This document shows positions 21,525-32,042 of a stretch of DNA of 45,507 nt, in pieces. Within the stretch, counting starts at the first letter, position 1; each line of letters starts with the position of its first letter. Location of the stretch: contig JACNJF010000099.1 of the NCBI GenBank assembly GCA_014382695.1, forward strand, positions 1 to 45,507. Direction: 5' to 3'. The notes beneath the pieces are model-generated. The model worked only from the letters and a program-made list of their open reading frames with translations, did no database searches and was not told the DNA's origin. The DNA is from Gammaproteobacteria bacterium (GTDB lineage: Bacteria > Pseudomonadota > Gammaproteobacteria > GCA-001735895). Made by a program: the position numbers and the translations under genes.

Positions 21525-22847
21525 ATGTCCCGAAGAAATCGTCGGCCCTCTATACCCGAGCCGTTTGAAACTGTGATTGAAGGTCTGTCGCATGAGGGCA
21601 GAGGAATCTGTCACCATGAAGGCAAGATCGTGTTTGTGTTTTCGGCGTTACCGGGCGAGCGGGTAAAGGTAAGAATTAACAAAATCACCACTAAATATGC
21701 CGAGGCCAGTGTGGTTGAGGTGTTGCAGGCGTCGCCCCACCGGATTCAACCCCATTGTGCGCATTTCACGGTTTGTGGTGGATGCAGCATGCAGCATGTA
21801 AGCGCGGATTATCAGGTCGAGCTGAAACAGCAATCAGTCCTGCAGATGATGCAGCACGCGAATATTCCGATAGAGCAGGTTATCCCTCCACTCCGGGCGG
21901 CTGTCTGGGGCTATCGGCGCAAGGCACGACTGGGGGTCAAGTTTGTACGTAAGAAGCAACGTCTACTGGTGGGCTTTCGTGAACGCAACCAGCCTTATCT
22001 GGCCGATATACAAAGTTGTCCGGTGTTGATCGAGCGAGTGGGTCAGCATCTGGACGACCTGATGGCGCTGGTGACCGAACTCGATGCCAAGGAAACCATT
22101 CCGCAGATTGAAGTGGCTGCGGATGATGAAAACTGTCTGCTGGTGTTTCGACATCTGCAGGAACTGTCTGCTGCGGATCGGGAACGGCTGAGTGTTTTTG
22201 GCCAGCAGCATAATTTCTGGATTCAGCTGCAGCCGCAGGGGCCGGATTCGGTACAGCTGCTGTATCCGGAGCAGCAGGTGTTACGCTTTAAACCACTGCT
22301 GGATGGCGATATTGCGATCCGTTTCAATGCCGCCGACTTTACCCAGGTGAATGCCGATATCAACCATCAGATGATCCGACAGGCACTCGATTTTCTACAG
22401 TTAAAAGCGGGCGACAGGGTGCTCGATCTATTTTGCGGTCTGGGCAATTTTACCCTGCCGATGGCGCGTCTGACGCAACAGGTGATCGGCGTGGAAGGCG
22501 ACGAAGCGATGGTCGCGCGAGCGCGCGAAAATGCACTCGAACATGGCATTCATAACAGCGAATATTTTGCTGCAGATTTAACACAAATCGACCGATCGGC
22601 GCCGTGGATGAAGCAGCATTACGATAAAATACTGCTCGATCCGCCCCGTTCTGGTGCATTTGAAATCGTCCAGCATTTAAAGTCGCTAAAGCCCTCCATA
22701 ATCGTGTATGTTTCGTGCCAGCCTTCCAGTCTGGTACGCGATGCCAGGGTGTTATGCGATGCAGGCTATCGACTCACTCACTTCGGTTTAATGGATATGT
22801 TTCCACAAACTGCGCATGTTGAATCGATGGCGGTATTTGAAATTTAA
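21525..22847 (+). CDS. rlmD: 23S rRNA (uracil-1939-C5) methyltransferase
   Basis: TRAM domain, Fe-S cysteines HCAHFTVCGGCSMQH, VLDLFCGLGNFTLP, LLDPPRSGA, YVSCQPSSLVRD. Confidence 0.95.
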   Translation: MSRRNRRPSIPEPFETVIEGLSHEGRGICHHEGKIVFVFSALPGERVKVRINKITTKYAEASVVEVLQASPHRIQPHCAHFTVCGGCSMQHVSADYQVELKQQSVLQMMQHANIPIEQVIPPLRAAVWGYRRKARLGVKFVRKKQRLLVGFRERNQPYLADIQSCPVLIERVGQHLDDLMALVTELDAKETIPQIEVAADDENCLLVFRHLQELSAADRERLSVFGQQHNFWIQLQPQGPDSVQLLYPEQQVLRFKPLLDGDIAIRFNAADFTQVNADINHQMIRQALDFLQLKAGDRVLDLFCGLGNFTLPMARLTQQVIGVEGDEAMVARARENALEHGIHNSEYFAADLTQIDRSAPWMKQHYDKILLDPPRSGAFEIVQHLKSLKPSIIVYVSCQPSSLVRDARVLCDAGYRLTHFGLMDMFPQTAHVESMAVFEI

Positions 22848-22936
22848 GGCTTAAAAAGATGTAACAGGCCCTTAAAAATGAAATAATAACGCGCTTTTCT
22901 GCTAGACGCAGTTTTGTGAGGCGTTTTTAAAAATAG

Positions 22937-23299
<363 letters not shown>

Positions 23300-23310
23300 A
23301 CGGGGAAGGT

Positions 23311-24600
23311 ATGAAGTTATCAAAAATCTTATCTGTTTTATCTCTACTTGTATTTCCACTTCAGGGGTTTGCGGCTGATACGCTGGATACCGGCCATACC
23401 GCCTGGATACTGACTTCCACTGCACTGGTGCTATTTATGACGCTGCCTGGGCTGGCGTTGTTTTATGGCGGACTGGTGCGGGCCAAAAACGTACTGTCGG
23501 TACTGATGCAGTGTTTTGCGATTACCTGTGTAGTCACAATTATCTGGGTGATCGGTGGCTACAGTCTGGCCTTTTCGGATGGTGGCGCGATGAATGACTG
23601 GATCGGCGGCACCAGTAACTTTTTTATGAGCAACGTGGGTAGAGACAGCTTAAGCGGGGCGATTCCCGAGTCTGTATTCAGTATGTTTCAGATGACCTTT
23701 GCGATTATTACGCCAGCCCTGATCGTGGGTGGCTTTGCCGAGCGCATGCGCTTTTCGGCGATGCTGATGTTCAGCGTGTTGTGGTTTGTACTGGTTTACC
23801 TGCCCATCTGTCACTGGGTCTGGGGCGGCGGCTGGCTGGCGCAGATGGGTCTACTCGATTTTGCCGGTGGCACCGTGGTACATATTACAGCGGGTGTGGC
23901 TGCCATCGTGACCGCGATGGTACTCGGCAACCGGAGTGGTTTTCCAACCACCCAGATGATGCCGCATAACCTGACCATGACGGTGACCGGAGCCGGTATG
24001 TTATGGGTCGGCTGGTTCGGTTTTAATGCGGGCAGCGCGCTCGCGGCAAATGGCGATGCCGGTATGGCGATGCTGGTGACGCATATCAGTGCGGCCACCG
24101 GCGCCATTACCTGGATGGCGATAGAATGGGTTAAATTTGGTAAGCCATCGGCTCTGGGTATAGTAACCGGCATGGTGGCAGGACTCGGTACCATTACACC
24201 GGCTTCTGGATTTGTCGGCCCGATGGCAGCGCTGTTTATCGGTCTAACCGCCGGTAGCGTGTGTTTTGTGGCGACTCAGTTTATCAAGCAGCGGCTTAGA
24301 ATCGATGACTCTCTGGATGTTTTCCCGGTGCATGGCGTGGGCGGTATTATCGGCACCCTGTTTGCAGGCTTATTCGTATCCAGCCAGTTTGGCGGGGCCG
24401 GTCTGGCTGAAGGGATGACTACCACTTCGCAGGTGATCGTGCAGCTTACCGGAGTTCTGGCTACGGCTGGATGGACCGCACTGCTGACCTTTGTAATTCT
24501 TAAAGTGGTGGGTATGTTCGTATCCTTACGCGTGAGTGCAGAAGATGAGAACGAAGGCCTGGATCTGGTGTTGCATGAAGAGAAGGGTTATAACCTGTAA
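23311..24600 (+). CDS. amtB: Ammonium transporter
   Basis: Multi-TM; ALFYGGLVRAKNVLSVLMQ, HITAGVAAIV, HGVGGIIGTL. Confidence 0.95.
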   Translation: MKLSKILSVLSLLVFPLQGFAADTLDTGHTAWILTSTALVLFMTLPGLALFYGGLVRAKNVLSVLMQCFAITCVVTIIWVIGGYSLAFSDGGAMNDWIGGTSNFFMSNVGRDSLSGAIPESVFSMFQMTFAIITPALIVGGFAERMRFSAMLMFSVLWFVLVYLPICHWVWGGGWLAQMGLLDFAGGTVVHITAGVAAIVTAMVLGNRSGFPTTQMMPHNLTMTVTGAGMLWVGWFGFNAGSALAANGDAGMAMLVTHISAATGAITWMAIEWVKFGKPSALGIVTGMVAGLGTITPASGFVGPMAALFIGLTAGSVCFVATQFIKQRLRIDDSLDVFPVHGVGGIIGTLFAGLFVSSQFGGAGLAEGMTTTSQVIVQLTGVLATAGWTALLTFVILKVVGMFVSLRVSAEDENEGLDLVLHEEKGYNL

Positions 24601-24622
24601 TCTTTGAGCTATCACGAGACTG

Positions 24623-24652
24623 AAAAAGCCGGCATTCATGCCGGCTTTTTTT
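24623..24652. terminator. Bidirectional rho-independent terminator between amtB and the convergent phosphatase gene
   Basis: AAAAAGCCGGCAT-TC-ATGCCGGCTTTTT hairpin with A/T tracts. Confidence 0.88.
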
Positions 24653-24657
24653 ATGCC

Positions 24658-26430
24658 TCAACGATAGTAGTAACGGCCATTTTTATAGGCAATCCGCAGC
24701 AGGTGGTTACGTTGTGGCAGGCTCTGGTAGTTTCTGCTCGTAATGTTATTCACGTAGCGCCAGTGAGCCTTAACTTCCTGCTGTTCAATCTGCAGAATCA
24801 GATAGCCACGATCCTTGAAGTTACTGTATAGCGAACGTGGATTGAATAATGGGCTGGCCTGTTCCAGCTGCAGTAGCAGCGCCGGGTCATCGATGGCGAA
24901 ATCTTCTTCCACCCCTGGTGCCGATACCGAGCTGACTCCGAGTTCTATCGCCAGCGTATCAGCGCTGTCGTCCTGCAGTAGATTGCTCCACGCATAATGC
25001 GCATCACCGGATAACAGCAGGGTGGGTCGGTTGTTCTTTTTTATCAGTTGATACAGGCGCTTACGTGCCTGAGGATAACCATCCCAGGCATCCAGATTGT
25101 ACGGTAGCAGGGTTTTTACGCGCTCGATCTGGTCTGCACACAATGTATGATCCTGCAGTTGCAGGCGAGCCATAATCTGGCTGGCCTGTTCGAAGGCCTG
25201 CACGATCTGTTGTTTGGTTGCGCTTTTTTGTGCGCCATTCTGGCTACGGTACTGGAGTGCCAGCTGGATGATTTCGAGCGGTATCGGATTTTCCGACACT
25301 CTCACCTGCTGTGCAATAATCTGCCAGGCTGCGCCTGATTTTTCCAGTTCGGCTTGCAACCAGTCGAGCTGCTGAGTCCCCAGCATCTGCAACGTATCGT
25401 TGCTAATATCGGTCATGAAGGCGTTTACATTCAGCTGACCATCCGGCTGCTGGTAATCGGCATAATCGAGAGCCGGGGTTCTTGCGCTCAATCGACTATC
25501 CAGCATATACAGCGAAAATAATGAGCCATAGTGAAAGCTACGGTAAATATGATCGCTGCTGGTGTGCACCGGCATGCGCACGGGTAACCATTCGTAATAA
25601 GCCTGCACTGCGGCCATTTTTCTGGTGTAGCAACAGGCCGTCTGGTTGATCCAGCGATCCTGCGCACTTTTCTGCGAGGTATTGTCGGCAATCTCATGAT
25701 CATCCCAGATACAGATGAAAGGATACAGCTGGTGAATCTGTTGCAGGTCCGGGTCGCTACGGTATAGCGCATAGCGTTTACGGTAATCCGCTAAACTGAA
25801 TAATTCACGCTCATTACCAGCGGGTAATTCGCGCCCGATCGCAGTCGCGTTCTGTGTTGCATAGGCTGGCCTGGCGTTACTGTCGAGCATGCCGTATTCA
25901 TACAGGTAATCCCCCAGATGGATAACCGCATCGATGTTTTGCTGGTGCTGACAGGCGTCATGATAGACATTGAAATAACCCGCGGTGTAGTTGGCACAGG
26001 AAAAGACGGCAAATGTCAGCTTGTCGCGCTGTGTTGCCAGGGTACGTGTTCTACCCACCACCGAGACCGCATTCGCGGTGCTGAAGCGATAATAGTACAC
26101 ACAGTTTTCCTGCAGCCCCTGCAGGTCGATCTTGATGGTGTAATCACGTTCTTTGAGGGCCTTTACATAGCCCGTCTGAACTGGATTCAAAAACGCTTTA
26201 TCGAGTGCAAGTTCGAAGCGAGTGCGAATAAATTTGGGTTCCGCTTGTGCGCTTACGCGGGTCCAGATGATGACCTGGTCAGACAGCGGATCACCACTGG
26301 CGACACCGTGCAGGAAGTTTCCCGTATCCATGCTGGATTGTTGTTGCCTGGCCTCTGAAGAAGCCGGCAGCGCCGCTGAAATGATGCTGGCCGAACTTAA
26401 ATCAAGAAATCGCCTGCGTGATTTATCCAC
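24658..26430 (-). CDS. PhoD-like alkaline phosphatase / phosphodiesterase, Tat-exported
   Basis: Tat motif SRRRFLDL; HGVASGDPLSDQVIIWTR, FSCANY, HLGDYLYEYG, WDDHEIADN, LLSGDAHYAW. Confidence 0.9.
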   Translation of the reverse strand: MDKSRRRFLDLSSASIISAALPASSEARQQQSSMDTGNFLHGVASGDPLSDQVIIWTRVSAQAEPKFIRTRFELALDKAFLNPVQTGYVKALKERDYTIKIDLQGLQENCVYYYRFSTANAVSVVGRTRTLATQRDKLTFAVFSCANYTAGYFNVYHDACQHQQNIDAVIHLGDYLYEYGMLDSNARPAYATQNATAIGRELPAGNERELFSLADYRKRYALYRSDPDLQQIHQLYPFICIWDDHEIADNTSQKSAQDRWINQTACCYTRKMAAVQAYYEWLPVRMPVHTSSDHIYRSFHYGSLFSLYMLDSRLSARTPALDYADYQQPDGQLNVNAFMTDISNDTLQMLGTQQLDWLQAELEKSGAAWQIIAQQVRVSENPIPLEIIQLALQYRSQNGAQKSATKQQIVQAFEQASQIMARLQLQDHTLCADQIERVKTLLPYNLDAWDGYPQARKRLYQLIKKNNRPTLLLSGDAHYAWSNLLQDDSADTLAIELGVSSVSAPGVEEDFAIDDPALLLQLEQASPLFNPRSLYSNFKDRGYLILQIEQQEVKAHWRYVNNITSRNYQSLPQRNHLLRIAYKNGRYYYR

Positions 26431-26597
26431 TTTTTATACCTGCAAAAAGGAGCCTGAAGATTAACCTAATGTAACTTAGCGAGACATAAAAACATACGAC
26501 AGCCGTATGTTGATCCTGATCATAGTAAGTACATTATGCGGGATTAGAATATAGATTATATAAAGCAATTGCTTCGTATTCTGTGGAGGTAATAGTG

Positions 26598-27590
26598 ATG
26601 AAAACGACGATCTATAAAAAGATTTTTGTGGGTACTTCTTTGGCCACGGGTGTGGCGCTGGCCGTGCTGGGTGGTTGTGGCGGTGGCGGCGGTGGTGGAA
26701 GTACAGAGTCTGAGGTGGTCAGTTCAACCCTCGACGTCACCTCGGTTGAAACTCTGGCGGGCAGGGCGGTACTGGAGGCTGATTGTGTTGGTGTATCCGG
26801 AATTGCATCGCTTAGTCCGACGGCTGATGTTGCCGTTCAATCCAGCCCGATCGAGGCCGAGCCAGTGTTGTGGGCTAACCGGGTGAGTGACTATACCGGC
26901 CTGATCAATGGTCTGATCAGCGGTACCTTCGCCAAGACCGGTGAGCATGACAATGGCACCGATACCCTGACTTATCAATTCAGCAATTACACCAACCCGG
27001 TGGGCGGCCTGGTGTTTGCAGCGAATGGCAGTGCCAGAGTTATCTATCACGGCGTACCGGGTTTGTTTGCTCCGGTACAAACTAAAAAGACCGTCGATAC
27101 CAATGGGCCAGTCACGATTACCAAATCGGCAAATAGCGGTGCGCGTTCCAGCCTGGCTGCCAAAGATAGTGGCAGTTATGAAATCAGCGTCAGCGGTCTG
27201 AGCCAGGTGTATGCAGCGCTGACTAACCCTGATGATCTGCTGATCAGCAGTGCGGTGGTGAAAAACCTGCAAACCGGTGAGCAGCATCTGGTCCGGAATC
27301 TGCGTGGTAAGGGGACATTCAGCTCTACTCAGGCGGCTTTAACCGGTCTGAGTTATAGCTATACCAGCCCTGATGTAGGAACTCTGGAAGTCACCAGTGA
27401 TAGCCTCGTCATTGAGCTGGATGGCATGAAAATCCCTAAAAGCATCACGGGCACGCTGGCGATGACCGCGACCGATGGCACCAGGGCAGAAACCGTGATT
27501 GAGGCCAATGGTACGATCAAAATCTATCAGGTGGACGACACTGGAACAACCCTGACCTCAGAGGTCAACTGCGCGAGTCTGGTGCATTAA
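26598..27590 (+). CDS. Putative exported lipoprotein of unknown function
   Basis: Signal peptide followed by GGCGGGGGGGS lipobox-like region; no domain recognised. Confidence 0.6.
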   Translation: MKTTIYKKIFVGTSLATGVALAVLGGCGGGGGGGSTESEVVSSTLDVTSVETLAGRAVLEADCVGVSGIASLSPTADVAVQSSPIEAEPVLWANRVSDYTGLINGLISGTFAKTGEHDNGTDTLTYQFSNYTNPVGGLVFAANGSARVIYHGVPGLFAPVQTKKTVDTNGPVTITKSANSGARSSLAAKDSGSYEISVSGLSQVYAALTNPDDLLISSAVVKNLQTGEQHLVRNLRGKGTFSSTQAALTGLSYSYTSPDVGTLEVTSDSLVIELDGMKIPKSITGTLAMTATDGTRAETVIEANGTIKIYQVDDTGTTLTSEVNCASLVH

Positions 27591-27726
27591 AACGGCTGCC
27601 AGCAGCAAAGCGCTATGCGCAATTAGCGGGCGTAATGCCTGCTGGCCGCTAGCACGCTGACTCTCATTTCGAAGCGTAGTTAAGAAGGCTTCTATACCCT
27701 GACGAACCGTCAGTGCATGAGTAAAT

Positions 27727-27803
27727 TGGCGTCCCCGGCCCGATTCGAACGGGCGACCTGCTCCTTAGGAGGGAGCCGCGCTATCCAGCTGTGCCACGGG
27801 GAC
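27727..27803 (-). tRNA. tRNA-Arg (anticodon CCT), CCA encoded
   Basis: Cloverleaf on minus strand: GTCCCCG acceptor, anticodon stem/loop GCTCC-CTCCTAA-GGAGC, T-arm GCCCG-TTCGAAT-CGGGC, CGGGGAC-G-CCA. Confidence 0.95.
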
Positions 27804-27914
27804 TTGAAGAGGCGGGATTATACAAAGACTGCGCAATGAAATCATGTTTAATCTGGCTTAATTCAGCGAGCCCGCTGGAGAAGTCCGTTGAAATGGCAAT
27901 CCGCCAGCAGAGGG

Positions 27915-28406
27915 TTATTTTTCCAGTCCTGCAAGATAGACGCTGGCCTGTTGCAGCGCGCTCTGGTTAAACACCCTGATTCCATGCTGTTGCAGCAGCG
28001 CAGCGGTCACACCGGCACCTTCGATCAGGGTGCGATTAAACGCCCCATTGTAAATATGGCTGTCGCCACAGGAAGGGCTGCGCTGTGCCAGGATGGCAAG
28101 CTCTATTCGGTGCTGCTGACATAATGCCAGCGCCATATTGGCACCATCGATAAAATATTGCGTCACATTGCGACCATCGCGGTCGATCACAGACGCCCTT
28201 CCAGCTAGCACCTGATGCCCGTCTCCGGCGCTAATTTCGGCGGGTGTGCGTGGAACCGGCAGACCGGAGGCGACTTCCGGGCAAAAGCCAATAATGCGTT
28301 GCTGCTGTATCCACTGGTGCAGGAGTGTATTTTCCACGGCCAGATGTTTTGCATCGTAGCGCACCGTTTGGCCCAGCAGACAGGCACTCACCAGTATCTT
28401 TTTCAT
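27915..28406 (-). CDS. DUF523 domain protein
   Basis: KKILVSACLLGQTVRYDA, GFCPEVASGLPVPRTPAEI, RSPSCGDSHIYNGAF. Confidence 0.9.
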   Translation of the reverse strand: MKKILVSACLLGQTVRYDAKHLAVENTLLHQWIQQQRIIGFCPEVASGLPVPRTPAEISAGDGHQVLAGRASVIDRDGRNVTQYFIDGANMALALCQQHRIELAILAQRSPSCGDSHIYNGAFNRTLIEGAGVTAALLQQHGIRVFNQSALQQASVYLAGLEK

Positions 28407-28631
28407 CGTGGCTGTTTGAAATGTTGTGGGTTGGATGCAGTCATCTGCTGAAACACGCTATTATTTGCGCTGCTCAGGCGCTCAGCTGATGGCGCTATTA
28501 TAAGCATTGCAGTGGCAGGGAGGATTTGTTTTGTAGCCATTTTAGCAGTTTACGTGATAATCCACGGAGCAATCCAGTTAAACTAAGGTTTCACAAATCT
28601 CTTGAACATTGATGGGTATTAAACGCTTCAG

Positions 28632-30731
28632 ATGAAAACTGTTTCACAGAATATTTATATTACCGGTGCTGAACGTGGCAGCGGTAAATCGGTCATTATG
28701 CTGGCGATCATGGAAATGCTATCCGGGCATTCCGACAGAGTCGGTTTTTTCCGTCCGATCATTCAGGCAGGTGCAGAAAAAGATGAATTGATCCAGCTGA
28801 TCAGCTATCGCTATCAACTGAAATTACCCTATCAGCTGATGTATGGCTGCACCGATGTGGAAGCGCGCGAACTCATCAACGCAGGGCGTTATGACGAGCT
28901 GCAGAAAACCATTCTGGCCCGTTTTCGCAGCCTGCGGGCGCAATGCGATCATGTGATCTGCGTCGGTTCGGATTATCGCGGTGGAGAATCGATTTTCGAA
29001 TTCGATTTTAATGCCGAGGTCGCGAACAATCTGGGTTGTCTGATCGTACCGATCATTCAGGGTAGCGGGCGCAGTAATACGCAGATTCTGGATGCCCTGT
29101 CGAGTGTCAGTCATAACCTGCTCGAGAATGACTCTGACCCTTTAGCTATCGTGGTGAACAGCGTGGCAAAATCTCAGGCAGATGAACTTAGAACTCTGCT
29201 CAGTCAGGGTAGAAATACAGAGGTGCCGGTGTATGTGGTGGCGTCTGAACCATCCCTGGAGAGGCCTAGCATCGGTGATATTGTGCGGTCCCTGAATGCG
29301 CGGTTTTTATCCAGTAACAATGAAACCCTGAATTATGAAGTACACAAATACAAGGTTGCGGCAATGCTGATACCGGATTTTCTGGATCATATTGAAAAAG
29401 GGGATCTGATCATTACGCCGGGAGATCGTTCGGATATTATTGTGGCCTGCCTGCTGGCCTATCACTCTAAAAATTATCCGCAGATTGCCGGCATATTGCT
29501 GACCGGTCAGGATCAGCCGGCACCTCAGGTACAGTTGCTGATCGATGGACTGGGAACCCCGCCTTTTGCCATTATGGGCGTGGTTACCGATACCTTTACT
29601 TCCGCGTTGAATGTGACGCATGTGGTGGCGCAGCTTCATTCACAGAATGAACGAAAGATTGCTACGGCGCTGCGGCTGGTGGAAAACAGTATCAATATGC
29701 AGCAGTTGAAACAGCGTTTTCTGGCGCCCAAGGAACCACGCGTGACACCGTTGATGTTTGAATACGAGTTGCTGCACCGGGCTAAAGAAAACCCACAACA
29801 TATTGTTTTACCGGAAGGCACCGAAGAGCGTATTTTACGCGCTGCCGAAATCTTGCTGTTAAGGGAGGTTACCCGCCTGACGCTGCTCGGAAACGAGGAG
29901 AAAATCAGAAAAAAAATTGAGGCGCTGGGGTTAAAACTGGAGGGCGTTAACATCGTCGATCCATTGACTTCGCCGTTGCGTGAACGCTTTGCGCAAACCT
30001 ATTACGAGCTGAGAAAGCATAAGGACGTCATTTACGATATGGCTTACGACCTGATGTCGGACGTGAGTTACTTTGGCACCATGATGGTCCATCTGGGTTA
30101 CGCGGACGGCATGGTTTCCGGCTCTGTACATACCACCCAGCATACCATCCGGCCGGCGTTTGAGTTCATCAAGACCAAACCAGGCACGTCGACCATCTCC
30201 AGTGTATTTTTTATGTGCCTGGAAGATCATGTGCTGGTATATGGAGACTGCGCGGTAAACCCGAACCCTGACTCCCAGCAGCTGGCGGATATTGCGATCA
30301 GCTCGGCAGAGACGGCCAGTATGTTTCATATCTCTCCACGTATTGCGATGCTGTCCTACTCGACCGGTGAGTCCGGCAAAGGGGAGGCAGTGGAAAAGGT
30401 TCGGCAGGCGGTATTGCTGGCGAAAAAGTTGAAGCCTGAACTGATACTGGAGGGGCCGATGCAATACGATGCGGCGGTGGATCGCGAGGTCGCCAAAACC
30501 AAAATGCCCGGAAGTGAGGTGGCGGGTCAGGCCAATGTACTGATTTTTCCGGATCTTAACACCGGCAATAATACCTATAAAGCGGTGCAGCGTTCCTCCG
30601 GTGCGGTTGCTATCGGACCGGTATTACAGGGTCTGAACAAACCGGTAAATGACTTAAGCCGTGGTTGCACGGTCACCGATATCGTTAACACGGTGGCGAT
30701 AACGGCGATTCAGGCGCAGCAAAACAAATGA
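28632..30731 (+). CDS. pta: Phosphate acetyltransferase (long form)
   Basis: N-terminal BioD-like P-loop GAERGSGKSVIMLAIME, central DRTGG-like region, C-terminal PTA domain (VLPEGTEERIL, DGMVSGSVHTT, SYSTGESGKG); precedes ackA. Confidence 0.95.
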   Translation: MKTVSQNIYITGAERGSGKSVIMLAIMEMLSGHSDRVGFFRPIIQAGAEKDELIQLISYRYQLKLPYQLMYGCTDVEARELINAGRYDELQKTILARFRSLRAQCDHVICVGSDYRGGESIFEFDFNAEVANNLGCLIVPIIQGSGRSNTQILDALSSVSHNLLENDSDPLAIVVNSVAKSQADELRTLLSQGRNTEVPVYVVASEPSLERPSIGDIVRSLNARFLSSNNETLNYEVHKYKVAAMLIPDFLDHIEKGDLIITPGDRSDIIVACLLAYHSKNYPQIAGILLTGQDQPAPQVQLLIDGLGTPPFAIMGVVTDTFTSALNVTHVVAQLHSQNERKIATALRLVENSINMQQLKQRFLAPKEPRVTPLMFEYELLHRAKENPQHIVLPEGTEERILRAAEILLLREVTRLTLLGNEEKIRKKIEALGLKLEGVNIVDPLTSPLRERFAQTYYELRKHKDVIYDMAYDLMSDVSYFGTMMVHLGYADGMVSGSVHTTQHTIRPAFEFIKTKPGTSTISSVFFMCLEDHVLVYGDCAVNPNPDSQQLADIAISSAETASMFHISPRIAMLSYSTGESGKGEAVEKVRQAVLLAKKLKPELILEGPMQYDAAVDREVAKTKMPGSEVAGQANVLIFPDLNTGNNTYKAVQRSSGAVAIGPVLQGLNKPVNDLSRGCTVTDIVNTVAITAIQAQQNK

Positions 30732-31927
30732 AAACGCTGGTGCTGAATAGTGGAAGTTCATCGATCAAGTATTCGCTGTTTGAGATGGATGATCAAAGCG
30801 TACTGGCGGCAGGGGTGATTGAGAGTATCGGTGGAAGCCATAGTCTGCATCGCTATAAGATCGGGTCCGATAGTGCCATTTCGCAGACGCTCGCGCTGGC
30901 TGATCATGCACAGGGTCTGCATACCCTGTTTAGCGGCCTGCAGCATAATGCTATCTTGCAGGATGCTGCTGAACTTTTCTGTATCGGTCATCGAGTGGTA
31001 CATGGTGGTGAGCTTTTTCGCCAGCCGGTGATTATTGATAGCCGTGTGACTGAGAAAATCAGTGAGCTGTCCGCTCTGGCACCGTTGCATAATCCGGCCA
31101 ATGTCCAGGGTATTCAGCAGGCTTTAAATGAATTCGGCTCGGTGCCACAGGTCGCCGTATTTGATACCGCTTTTCACCAGACGCTGCCGCAACATGCCTA
31201 CCATTATGCGCTACCCAGAAGCTGGTATGACGACTTTGCGATCCGGCGTTATGGGTTTCATGGAACGTCCCATTACTATGTGGCTAAAAAAGCGGCCGAG
31301 CATCTGGCCCGACCTCTGGCTGAACTGAATTTGATTACCCTGCATCTGGGCAATGGATGCAGTATCACAGCCATAGAGAATGGCAAAAGTGTGGATACTT
31401 CGATGGGCATGACGCCGATGGAAGGATTGATGATGGGAACCCGCTGCGGTGATATCGATCCGGCACTATCGTTTTATGTCGAGCGCATAGCGGGGCTGAG
31501 TAGCGCTGAAATTGAACAGCTACTGAATCGTAGCAGCGGTCTGAAAGGTGTCTGTGGCGAAAACGATATGCGTGCGGTTCATCGGCTGGCAGAGAGTGGT
31601 GATCAGCAGGCTCAACTGGCACTGGATATGTTCGCCTATCGCATCAAGAAATATTTGGGCGCCTATTTTGCCGTATTGGGTAAGGTCGATGCGATTGTTT
31701 TTACCGGTGGTATTGGCGAAAACGATAGCTGGCTGCGCGCCCAATGCTGTGCGAATCTGGCGGCTCTGGGTATCGCGATCGATGAAGAAAAAAATACCAG
31801 TGCCCGAGCGGAGTGCCTTGATATCAGTGCGCGTCAACAAGCGGTTGCGGTACTGGTGATTCGCACCAACGAAGAGCTGGAGATTGCGCTACAGTCGGTG
31901 GACTGTGTGTTAAATGGCGGATCCTGA
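30728..31927 (+). CDS. ackA: Acetate kinase
   Basis: VLNSGSSSIKYSLF, RYGFHGTSHYYV, TLHLGNGCSITAI, FTGGIGEND. Confidence 0.97.
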   Translation: MKTLVLNSGSSSIKYSLFEMDDQSVLAAGVIESIGGSHSLHRYKIGSDSAISQTLALADHAQGLHTLFSGLQHNAILQDAAELFCIGHRVVHGGELFRQPVIIDSRVTEKISELSALAPLHNPANVQGIQQALNEFGSVPQVAVFDTAFHQTLPQHAYHYALPRSWYDDFAIRRYGFHGTSHYYVAKKAAEHLARPLAELNLITLHLGNGCSITAIENGKSVDTSMGMTPMEGLMMGTRCGDIDPALSFYVERIAGLSSAEIEQLLNRSSGLKGVCGENDMRAVHRLAESGDQQAQLALDMFAYRIKKYLGAYFAVLGKVDAIVFTGGIGENDSWLRAQCCANLAALGIAIDEEKNTSARAECLDISARQQAVAVLVIRTNEELEIALQSVDCVLNGGS

Positions 31928-31975
31928 AAGTACCCGCGGCTACGCCCGGATTAAGCCCCCGGTTTGTTCCCGGGT

Positions 31976-32013
31976 AATAAAAAAGGGGTTCGATAGCTGA
32001 GCCATCGAACCCC
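31976..32013 (-). terminator. Rho-independent terminator of the cytochrome c-DUF302 gene
   Basis: On minus strand GGGGTTCGAT-N9-ATCGAACCCC followed by a T-rich tract (plus-strand arms 31985-31994 and 32004-32013). Confidence 0.75.
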
Positions 32014-32042
32014 TGATGTGCGCGGATTAAGCGGCGGCGGGT

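Noticed and set aside
25918-26358. 146-aa plus-strand ORF opposite the PhoD-like gene
   Set aside because: Antisense frame of a confident coding region.
27590-27726. Candidate ncRNA or mobile-element scar next to tRNA-Arg
   Set aside because: Only a short hairpin (CTGACG-AAC-CGTCAG) is visible; no integrase, att-like duplication or other supporting signal.
29931-30464. 177-aa minus-strand ORF opposite pta
   Set aside because: Shadow of the PTA catalytic domain; no independent evidence.
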